64,000 bases of DNA. It comes from Betaproteobacteria bacterium Ga0077526. GTDB lineage: Bacteria; Pseudomonadota; Gammaproteobacteria; Burkholderiales; Ga0077523. Shown here piece by piece: positions 24,717 through 33,413 of the stretch. The notes under the pieces are model-generated. The model did not search any database. It had not been told where the DNA came from and saw only the letters and a program-made list of their open reading frames with translations. The DNA is taken from contig LNDV01000039.1 in NCBI GenBank assembly GCA_001464765.1, positions 56,709-120,708 of the forward strand. Reading direction: 5' to 3'. The first letter of the stretch is position 1, and each line of letters opens with the position of its first letter. A program made the position numbers and the translations under genes.

Positions 24717-25501
24717 GCCCCGGCCTCCTCTCGCGGTGACAGCCGGGTGGCCGGGTCCTGGCGATAGAACTGGCACATCTGTTCGTATACGTCCGGATAC
24801 TCGAGGACGAGCACGTCCGGCGTCTCGAAGAAGACCTCGCTCAGGACCGCAAAAAACTCGCCCGGCGATTCGGCAGCGTACGGATCGATCCGCGTATAGA
24901 CGCCGCGGTCCACGCATCGGGAGAAGTCCTGGTATGCGGTGCCGAACACGTCGCTCCAGCGTTGCCGGCTCATGCCCTTGTGCAGCAGCGGATAGCCGTT
25001 GGCGGTGCCATTCAGCATGTCGAGCTTGTGGGCGAACTCGTGGATGACGACGTTCGCGCCGTCTTCGGCGCCGGCATTGGCGACGTCATCCCAGGAGAGA
25101 ATCACCGGGCCGTCATAGCGTGCCTCACCCATCATCGAGCGATCGTCGTGATGGACGACGCCGGCTTCATCCACCCACGTGTGCCGCGGCAGGAACGCGG
25201 AGGGGTACACGATGATGCCGACCCATCCGCGATACACCTCGGCGTCCAGTTCGAGCGCCAGCATGCACGCCTGCACGGCGATGGCGAGGATCATCGCGTC
25301 GGTGAGTTCCAGCCCGTGCGCGCCGGAGAAGGACTTCTCGTCGATGAACAGCGCCACCCGCTCGCGCAGCCGCGCCTGCTGCTCGGTCGTAAGGCCGCGG
25401 GTGAAGGAATACTCGCGCAGCGTCGCCGCCCAGAGGTCATCGGGAATCACGACCCGTTCGAGCGCCCGTCGGCGGCGCCAGCCATCCAGTCCGAAGACCA
25501 T
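24713..25501 (-). CDS. mtfA: MtfA-type zinc metallopeptidase
   Basis: 262 residues. MtfA in enterobacteria binds the glucose repressor Mlc (DgsA) and has aminopeptidase activity. The zinc site HEFAHKLD lies at 154-161, with a conserved distal acidic segment (ESPGEFFAVLSEVFFE). N-terminal IPDDLWAATLREYSF and LFIDEKSFSGAHGLEL are family blocks. It sits 12 bp after rmuC and is coupled to the NolW-like gene. Whether an Mlc-like partner exists here is unknown. Confidence 0.92.
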   Translation of the reverse strand: MVFGLDGWRRRRALERVVIPDDLWAATLREYSFTRGLTTEQQARLRERVALFIDEKSFSGAHGLELTDAMILAIAVQACMLALELDAEVYRGWVGIIVYPSAFLPRHTWVDEAGVVHHDDRSMMGEARYDGPVILSWDDVANAGAEDGANVVIHEFAHKLDMLNGTANGYPLLHKGMSRQRWSDVFGTAYQDFSRCVDRGVYTRIDPYAAESPGEFFAVLSEVFFETPDVLVLEYPDVYEQMCQFYRQDPATRLSPREEAGA

Positions 25502-25513
25502 GACCGGGGCGTC

Positions 25514-26968
25514 CTAGCGGCCGTCCGCCGGCGCGGCGAGCGGGGCGGGAGAGGCGTCGTCCATCGGCTCGGCAGCGAGCGCGGCCGCCGGATGGTGTTC
25601 GGGATCGAGTTCCACCTCTTCGATCCGCCGGAAGCGCCGGACAATCTTGTCGCTGGAGATCTGCACGTTCTCGGCATCCTCGTGCGCCTGGCGGATGTGG
25701 GCCGCGAGCTTGCGCATGCGCTCGTCGAAGCGGCCGAAGTCCTTGCCGAGCTTGGCGAGCTCGTCCTTGATCACGTGGACCTGGCGGCGGGTTTCCACGT
25801 CCTTGAGGACGGCGCGAGCGGTGTTCAGGACCGCCATCATGGTGGTGGGAGACACGATCCATACATGGCGACTCATGGCGTGATCTACAACCTCCCCGTG
25901 ATAGCCGTGGATCTCCGCGAAGACGGCCTCCGCCGGCACGAACATCACGGCGCCGTCGGAGGTCTCGCCGGCCACCACATAGCGGTTGGCGATGTCGTCC
26001 ACGTGCTTCCGGACGTCCGCGCGGAATGCCCGCTGGGCGTCGCGACGGTCGGCCTCGCCGAGGGAAAGATCGAACATCCGGTGGTAGTTCTCCAGGGGGA
26101 ACTTGGCGTCGACAGCCACCAGCCCCGTGGGTTCCGGCATGCGCAGCACGCAGTCCGCCCGATGCCCGTTGGACAGGGTGCGCTGGAACTCATACGCGGT
26201 CGCGGGCAGAAGATTGCGGACCAGATTCTCCAGCTGCACCTCGCCGAAGGCGCCCCGTGAGCGCTTGTCGCCGAGCAGTTCCTGGAGGCTCACGACGTTG
26301 GTGGTGAGGCCGTCGATCTTGCGCTGGGCCTCGTCGATGGTCGCGAGCCGCGCCATCACGCTGGTGAACGTCTCGTTGGTCTTGCGGAAGCCCTCCTCCA
26401 GCTTCTCGCCGACACGTCCCTGGATCTGTTCCAGACGTCCGTCGACGGTCCGGGTCAGGGATTCCACGTTCCCGGAGAGCTGCTGCGAGAGCGCCCGGAC
26501 GCTGTCCTGCAGGCTCGCGGCCTGGGCGCGCCCCTGCTCGGCCAGCGCTGCCAGCGACTTCTCGAGCATTTCGGTGCGCAGCGCGGCGAGTTCGTGCAGC
26601 ACCGCCTCCCGATGCTCGCCGAGGGTGGCGATCAGGCTTTCGCGGTGTGCCGCAATGGCCTGGTCGGTCGAGACCCGAAGCGTCGCCAGTCCCTCCCGGA
26701 CGCCCCGCAACTGCTGTTCGACACCTGCCCGGAGCTGTTCCGCACGATCCCCGGAGGCGCCGTTGATGCGGTCCCCCGCCGCGGTGAGCCCAGTGTTGAG
26801 TTCCCTCAGCAGCGCCAGGTGCTGCGCGTCCAGGGAGCGCCCGAGGAGCCCGGTTGCTTCGGCCAGATCGCGGCTGATCCTGAGGGTGCGCAGATAGACG
26901 CCGGCCAGCAGAACCGACAGTAGGAGGATCGAGACGAGAAGGACGACTTCGAGGAGTGAAAATGCCAT
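25514..26968 (-). CDS. rmuC: DNA recombination protein RmuC homologue
   Basis: 484 residues. A single N-terminal membrane anchor (about 5-24) is followed by a long coiled-coil region (about 30-210) and the RmuC nuclease-like domain (GAFGEVQLENLVRNLLP, DCVLRMPEPTGLVAVDAKFPLENYHR split over short blocks, FVPAEAVFAEI, HVWIVSPTTMMAVLNT). RmuC limits DNA inversions at short repeats. The ATG at 26968 is chosen so that the membrane anchor is N-terminal; longer in-frame extensions are low-complexity. First gene of rmuC-mtfA-NolW. Confidence 0.93.
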   Translation of the reverse strand: MAFSLLEVVLLVSILLLSVLLAGVYLRTLRISRDLAEATGLLGRSLDAQHLALLRELNTGLTAAGDRINGASGDRAEQLRAGVEQQLRGVREGLATLRVSTDQAIAAHRESLIATLGEHREAVLHELAALRTEMLEKSLAALAEQGRAQAASLQDSVRALSQQLSGNVESLTRTVDGRLEQIQGRVGEKLEEGFRKTNETFTSVMARLATIDEAQRKIDGLTTNVVSLQELLGDKRSRGAFGEVQLENLVRNLLPATAYEFQRTLSNGHRADCVLRMPEPTGLVAVDAKFPLENYHRMFDLSLGEADRRDAQRAFRADVRKHVDDIANRYVVAGETSDGAVMFVPAEAVFAEIHGYHGEVVDHAMSRHVWIVSPTTMMAVLNTARAVLKDVETRRQVHVIKDELAKLGKDFGRFDERMRKLAAHIRQAHEDAENVQISSDKIVRRFRRIEEVELDPEHHPAAALAAEPMDDASPAPLAAPADGR

Positions 26969-27438
26969 GACGCCAGTATAGACGGGCGACTTGGACTTCC
27001 CGCTCCCGGGGTCCGGGGCAATCGCCCGGACGCCGCCCGCTGCCGGCCAGTCTGCAGGAGGCTCGCCGAGCGCATGGCCACGGTCTGCATCGTGTGCGGG
27101 GAAAGAGAGGCTTGTCGAGAAAACTTCCATGGCGATCCGACCGGATGACGAGCATCCGGAATGCGGGTGCTCCCCTCGCGTGCGTCCACCGAGAGGCGAA
27201 CGACTCGAGTCCGAGGAAGGTTTTCCCGGAAGGCAGCCGACGTCTCAGCCTTGCTGACAGTTTCGACCCTCGCGCCTAACCTCTTTCAGCATGTCGACGA
27301 GGCTTACAAATCCGGGGTCGCCTGCTCGACCAAGGTGACAAACCCGTTACTTATTAGGAAGAACTCCCGCGCTGGCCGGGAACTTGCTGAGGACCGTCCC
27401 CAAATTGGTGCAATCCACTTCAGGACGAGGAGTCACTT
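26969..27438. other. Intergenic region between rmuC and PEP-CTERM gene
   Basis: 470 bp between divergent genes. Open frames here are short and serine/arginine-rich and look non-coding. The last 140 bp are less GC-rich and contain the sigma-54-like element at 27373-27388. A TATACT lies on the minus strand just before the rmuC ATG but lacks a -35 partner. Confidence 0.55.
27373..27388 (+). promoter_or_regulatory. Candidate sigma-54 (-24/-12) promoter of PEP-CTERM gene
   Basis: TGGCCGGGAACTTGCT matches the RpoN consensus TGGCAC-N5-TTGCW with correct spacing: GG and GC are 10 bases apart, the -24 box matches 4 of 6 bases and the -12 box fully. The expected start point is about 40 nt before the GTG. 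Known for Zoogloea: PEP-CTERM gene expression requires RpoN and PrsK/PrsR. Confidence 0.6.
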
Positions 27439-28074
27439 GTGAGAATTCTGAAAACAATCCTTGCGACAGCAGCCCTTTCTGTTGCCAGCATCGGCGCCGC
27501 CCACGCTGCCCCAGTGCCCTGCGGCAACCCGGCGCTGGGCCTCCGGGTAACAACGGTGGACCCCGGCCTAGTGGGCGGAACCTGCTACGCCGACCTCACC
27601 AATCTTGGGGACGGCGCCCTCGTGTCTCTGCTGAACACGCAGCTGGGACTTGTCTCACCCACCACCACCGTCCTGGTGGATCGTGACAACGCGGACAGCA
27701 ATGGCGGAAGTCTGAACATCACCGGCGAAGGTACCCAATCCGGGAGCTGGAGTTTCACGAGCTCGCTGTGGAACACCTACGACCGCATGTTCCTCTACTT
27801 CCACTTCGGTGATGGCCAGGACCGTCCGTCCCCGACCTCTTCGAGCGATCCTGACATCTTCATCGTCGAACTGGCGAAGCCGGACGCCTCTGGCTCCTGG
27901 AGCTTCAACGGCCAGACCGGTCTTTCCAATATCGCTCTCCTCGGATTCGACGACGGCCGCGTCCCGCCCGGAGGCAACATCCCCGAACCCGGCACGGCGT
28001 CCATCGCGCTGCTGAGCTTCGGCATTCTGGGTGCCACGTCGGCTTGGCAGCGTCGCCGCAGTCGCAAGGCCTGA
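27439..28074 (+). CDS. PEP-CTERM sorted exported protein
   Basis: 211 residues. Signal peptide MRILKTILATAALSVASIGAAHA (in short: charged start, hydrophobic core, AHA cleavage site), then a mature domain with two cysteines (PCGN, GTCYADL) and aromatic-rich strands (SWSFTSSLWNTYDRMFLYFHF). The C-terminal sorting signal is NIPEPGT, a hydrophobic stretch and QRRRSRKA. Predicted to be cleaved by an exosortase and released to the surface or matrix. The GTG start at 27439 follows GAGGAG and a sigma-54-like promoter. A strong terminator follows. Confidence 0.88.
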   Translation: MRILKTILATAALSVASIGAAHAAPVPCGNPALGLRVTTVDPGLVGGTCYADLTNLGDGALVSLLNTQLGLVSPTTTVLVDRDNADSNGGSLNITGEGTQSGSWSFTSSLWNTYDRMFLYFHFGDGQDRPSPTSSSDPDIFIVELAKPDASGSWSFNGQTGLSNIALLGFDDGRVPPGGNIPEPGTASIALLSFGILGATSAWQRRRSRKA

Positions 28075-28097
28075 TCGGCCAGTCCCGGCAGTGAAAG

Positions 28098-28124
28098 AAA
28101 GCCCCGCTTCGCGGGGCTTTTTTT
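28098..28124. terminator. Rho-independent terminator, probably bidirectional
   Basis: AAAGCCCCGC (28098-28107), TTC loop, GCGGGGCTTT (28111-28120), then four more T. It lies 23 nt after the PEP-CTERM stop. Read on the minus strand the hairpin is followed by CTTTC, so it may also end the S8 protease transcript. Confidence 0.9.
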
Positions 28125-28135
28125 GTTTTGCAGTC

Positions 28136-28159
28136 GACGGCGATCTCGGGATCGCCGTC
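28136..28159. other. Perfect hairpin between convergent genes
   Basis: GACGGCGATC (28136-28145) and GATCGCCGTC (28150-28159) form a 10-bp stem with a TCGG loop, downstream of the S8 protease gene. No T-run follows on either strand; it may stabilise the mRNA end. Confidence 0.5.
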
Positions 28160-28245
28160 CGTCGGGTCAGGTTTGTCGTAGTGGTGGGACAGTGATCGGG
28201 AACCGCTGAACCACAGCGAATTCCCGACAAGGCTGAGACGCGGTG

Positions 28246-30093
28246 TTACTGCGTCTGTACTGTGACAGAGGCGGAACCCACGTTGCCGGCTGCGTCCTTG
28301 GCCCGGAGTGTGATCGTGGCGCTGGTGCTGGTGGTGGTCGTCGTCTTCCTCGCGCCTTTCTTCGCCGTAGCCACCGTCGGGGACCACGCGTAGGAAATCG
28401 TGGAGCCGTAGCTGACGGCGACTTCCTTCCCGTTGATGAGAAGGCTGACGCTGGCAACCGACTTGTTGTCGGTCGCGGAACCCGTCACGTTCACCGTGCC
28501 CGTCACCACCGATCCACCAGTCGGGCTCGTGATGGTCGCCTTGGGCGCGATCGTATCGTTGGCGACGGTCAGCACGACCGATGGCGACGTTCCCATGTTC
28601 CCGGAGACGTCCTTCGCCTTCGCCACCAGCGTCAGAGGGCCGTCCGCGAGCGCCGAGGTATCCAGCGAAAACTGATACGGCGCGCCGATGTCGGTCGCCA
28701 CGAGCTTGTTGTTCGCGTACAGATCGACCTGCCCCACCCCGCCGGCATCCGTCGCAGACACGTCCACATTGACCGTCCCGGCAATGGTTGCGCCGGCCGA
28801 CGGCGCGCCGATCACGACCGACGGCGCCGTGGTATCCGAGGCGACCATGCTCTTCGCGGCAGCCACGGCGCGGGCAGCGTCCACGCGCCCCGCGCCATAG
28901 TAGGAATCGCGTCCGGTCGCGCCCAGATCCATCGCAGTGGAGAAGATCGCCTGATCGAGGTTCGCGGGCGACAGACGCGGATTGGCCGTCATCATAAGGG
29001 CGTACACACCCGCGACGATCGGGCTGGCGAACGACGTCCCGCTGCCGGTCGAGTATCCGCCGCTGCTGGTCGTGAGGTACACGCCGGCGCCCGGTGCGGC
29101 GATGTCGACGAACGTGCCGAAGCTCGAGAACGTCGCCATCGCATCGGCGGACGTCGTCGCCGACACCGCGGTGAGATTGCTGTCCGCCGCATAGGGCTCC
29201 TGCACGCCGGAATTGCCTGCACACACGATGAGCACTCCACCCTTGCTGCGCAGGTAGGCGGCCGCGTTGGACACCGTGGCGCTCCCCGCCACCGTCTGGT
29301 AGCTCAGATTCGCCACCTTGGCGCCGTTGTCCGCGGCCCAGGTGATGCCATTGGCCATGGCACTGTAGGACGCAAGCCCATCCGGGGCGGACACCCGCAC
29401 CGGCATGATCTTGGCACTCCACGCCAGACCGGCTGCCCCCGCCGCATTGTTGCCCGCGGCCGCTGCCAAACCCGCCACGGCCGTGCCGTGACCGTAGACA
29501 TCGGCCGTGTTGTTGTTGTTATCAAATACGTTCCACCCTGGGACCAGGTTGGCGGCGAGATCGGGATGCGCCCCGTTGACGCCGGTGTCCAGCACGGCGA
29601 TCGTCACGCCTGTTCCCGTCGAGGAATCCCATGCGGCCTGCGCACCGATTTTCGCCAGGTGCCATGCGCTCGCGATGTACGGGTCGTTCGTGCTCAGAGA
29701 CGGTTTGACCACGAGATCCAGTTCGGCGTACTTGAACTTCGGATTCTTCGCGAGCAGCTTCGCAATGGCCTGTTCGTTCGCATTGCCCGGCAACTCGACG
29801 ATGTGGACATCGATCGCCTTGATGTGTCCGACGCGCGTCCCGCCGTGGACCTTGAGTTCCTTGTCCAGCGCCGCACCGGAGAGCCCCGGTCTGGCCTTGA
29901 CGAGAATCCGGCCTTTCACGTATCCGACGATCCCGTTCTCGACAACCACGCCATCCGTCGCCGCCTTGGCCGGCCCTGACAGCACAGCCAACGTTGTCAG
30001 CGGGAGCAGTCCCGACAGAACGGCGAACAAAGGATGGATGGCGAAAGAACGACCTTCACCACGACGCCGGGACGGACGGAAGGAACCAATCAC
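28246..30093 (-). CDS. Secreted S8 (subtilisin-like) serine protease with C-terminal Ig-like repeats
   Basis: 615 residues. A long signal region (about 1-45, cleavage near PAKAA), an inhibitor-like propeptide (about 55-130), then the peptidase with Asp169 in AVLDTGV, His202 in GHGTAVAG and Ser354 in GTSFASP. From about 420 two bacterial Ig-like modules repeat (TTAPSVVIGAPSAGATIAGTV and APKATITSPTGGSVVTGTV blocks, each with a KDxxGN segment). No PEP-CTERM or autotransporter domain is present, so type II secretion is the likely route. GTG start with AGGAG 10 nt upstream. A sigma-54-like element lies about 60 bp before the start. Confidence 0.92.
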   Translation of the reverse strand: MIGSFRPSRRRGEGRSFAIHPLFAVLSGLLPLTTLAVLSGPAKAATDGVVVENGIVGYVKGRILVKARPGLSGAALDKELKVHGGTRVGHIKAIDVHIVELPGNANEQAIAKLLAKNPKFKYAELDLVVKPSLSTNDPYIASAWHLAKIGAQAAWDSSTGTGVTIAVLDTGVNGAHPDLAANLVPGWNVFDNNNNTADVYGHGTAVAGLAAAAGNNAAGAAGLAWSAKIMPVRVSAPDGLASYSAMANGITWAADNGAKVANLSYQTVAGSATVSNAAAYLRSKGGVLIVCAGNSGVQEPYAADSNLTAVSATTSADAMATFSSFGTFVDIAAPGAGVYLTTSSGGYSTGSGTSFASPIVAGVYALMMTANPRLSPANLDQAIFSTAMDLGATGRDSYYGAGRVDAARAVAAAKSMVASDTTAPSVVIGAPSAGATIAGTVNVDVSATDAGGVGQVDLYANNKLVATDIGAPYQFSLDTSALADGPLTLVAKAKDVSGNMGTSPSVVLTVANDTIAPKATITSPTGGSVVTGTVNVTGSATDNKSVASVSLLINGKEVAVSYGSTISYAWSPTVATAKKGARKTTTTTSTSATITLRAKDAAGNVGSASVTVQTQ

Positions 30094-30441
30094 GAGGACA
30101 CTCCTATGGGCTTGGCCGACTCAGGGAACTATTCCCAGGGGCTGGGTCCCCATAGCAGGACCCGGGCCGGCGTGCACCGCGTTGGCGCAGGCACCTCAGG
30201 AGCAATCGAGTTGCAGCACCGCCACATGACCCGATTGGCGGTACGTTGATCTGAAACGGAAGATTCGCCGAGGTGTCGGCGGGTACTACAGAGGTTGCGT
30301 CGAAGCCTTACGGTCAGAGCCGATCGACCGACACAACACTTGGACCGCATTCGTGACGCGCGTCGTCACGTCGACAGCCCGTTCGTCGGGCAACGGCGAC
30401 GAGCCTGAGTCGGCTCGTCGACCGTTCGAACGCAGAGGAGA
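30094..30441. other. Intergenic region upstream of S8 protease
   Basis: 348 bp between two leftward genes. It holds the sigma-54-like element at 30154-30170 and, near typA, an 8-bp perfect stem GACGAGCC/GGCTCGTC at 30398-30419 that may mark the end of the typA transcript. No credible gene seen. Confidence 0.5.
30154..30170 (-). promoter_or_regulatory. Candidate sigma-54-like element of S8 protease
   Basis: On the minus strand this reads CCGGCCCGGGTCCTGCT: GG and GC are 10 bases apart as required, with CGGCCC at -24 and CTGC at -12, a moderate match. Distance to the start codon (about 60 bp) resembles the PEP-CTERM genes. GC-rich sequence makes chance matches common. Confidence 0.35.
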
Positions 30442-32271
<1,830 letters not shown>

Positions 32272-32413
32272 GATGGGCAGTCCTCGCGCGGGCGCGCTGG
32301 GGAGGGATCAAGGAGGCTAACCCGGCATTGTGACGGGATGACTACGGAATGTCCATCGATTTGTCGCACCGCAGCACTCCAACTGACAGGTGGACCCGCC
32401 TCGCCGAAAAGAA

Positions 32414-32437
32414 GAAGCCCCCGAGTTCGGGGGCTTC
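32414..32437 (-). terminator. Terminator of PEP-CTERM gene
   Basis: GAAGCCCCCGA (32414-32424) and TCGGGGGCTTC (32427-32437) form an 11-bp perfect stem. On the minus strand it is followed by TTCTTTTC and lies 18 nt past the PEP-CTERM stop codon. Confidence 0.85.
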
Positions 32438-32455
32438 GGGCACCGTCAGGCCAAC

Positions 32456-33226
32456 TCAGACTGCGGAACGGCGCCGGCGTCGCGAGACCGACCAGCCCAG
32501 CAGGCCGAGGCCCGCACCGAAGAGTGCATAGGTCTGCGGCTCGGGAATCGGCGCCATCACCGTGCGGGAGAAGCCGCAGGAATCCGCGAACGACGGGCAG
32601 GTCTGACCTACCGAGAAGTTGAGTTCCGTCGGCTCGCCAACCGGGGCGAGCGTGAAGATCGGATTTTCCTGGTCGTCCAGGATGGGGTCACCGTTGTCGT
32701 CCAGCAGCGGGACTTCCTCATACTGCTGCCCGAACACCGCCACGAACAGTTCGGCGTTGTGGAAGACGTAGTTGCCTGCCGGCGCAGGATTCGGGTCAGG
32801 AATGAACGATCCGAAATAGAAATCCCGCGAAGCGCCGGCCGCGACTACGATCAGCGACTGGGCAGCCCACGTCGGGCGGGTCAGATCTTCGGAGTTGGTG
32901 CCGAACTGGAAGTCGTACGGAGGACCCTCCGTGCAATTCGCGCCGAAGTTTCCGGTGCAGGTGAAAGACAGATTCAGGAACATCCCGCTGGCTTCGAAAA
33001 GATCGGGAAGCCCGAAACCCACGCCGGGAGCGCCGGTATCGACGACGAGATCCTCCGACGAGAGCGGATCGACGGTGAGTCGCACCCAGACTTCGATGGG
33101 AACATCTCCCGTCACGGTGCCGGTTGGCTGAATGAAGGTGAGGGTGGTGTTCGGGATGGCGTAGGCCGAGACGCTGAGGCCCAGTAAGGCTGCACCCGCA
33201 AGGGCAGACGAAATCGCGTTGCGCAT
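32456..33226 (-). CDS. PEP-CTERM sorted exported protein
   Basis: 256 residues. Signal peptide ends SVSAYA; the mature domain has two cysteine pairs (FTCTGNFGANC, TCPSFADSC) and an acidic stretch of D/N/E-rich turns (LLDDNGDPILDDQENP). C-terminal sorting signal: PIPEPQT, hydrophobic YALFGAGLGLLGWSV, basic SRRRRRSAV. Predicted exosortase substrate. The ATG at 33226 is chosen because it starts the signal peptide. A sigma-54-like element lies about 65 bp upstream and a strong terminator just after the stop. No homologous function recognised. Confidence 0.88.
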   Translation of the reverse strand: MRNAISSALAGAALLGLSVSAYAIPNTTLTFIQPTGTVTGDVPIEVWVRLTVDPLSSEDLVVDTGAPGVGFGLPDLFEASGMFLNLSFTCTGNFGANCTEGPPYDFQFGTNSEDLTRPTWAAQSLIVVAAGASRDFYFGSFIPDPNPAPAGNYVFHNAELFVAVFGQQYEEVPLLDDNGDPILDDQENPIFTLAPVGEPTELNFSVGQTCPSFADSCGFSRTVMAPIPEPQTYALFGAGLGLLGWSVSRRRRRSAV

Positions 33227-33289
33227 GGCTGGTCTCCAAGTCGGGGGTAGGCCCATCGTGGGCTCGGGAAGAACCCCCACCAGGGATAA

Positions 33290-33305
33290 AGCAAGACCCG
33301 CACCG
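33290..33305 (-). promoter_or_regulatory. Candidate sigma-54-like promoter of PEP-CTERM gene
   Basis: On the minus strand CGGTGCGGGTCTTGCT: the -12 box TTGCT followed by TT is a full match; the -24 box keeps the GG but matches only 3 of 6 overall; GG-N10-GC spacing is correct. The expected start point is about 50 nt before the ATG. Confidence 0.45.
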
Positions 33306-33413
33306 CAACTTGGTGTCGTCTATGGCTGAGAACCTGCCCGACCAGAGGCGGAAGGGCTCAGCGTCAAGTACGCCGACATCGCGCGAGGCCACCACGCCGT
33401 TCGCTGCTCACCC

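Noticed and set aside
26975..26980. TATACT on the minus strand as an rmuC promoter
   Set aside because: No -35 partner at suitable spacing, and it would leave almost no leader; recorded only as intergenic content.
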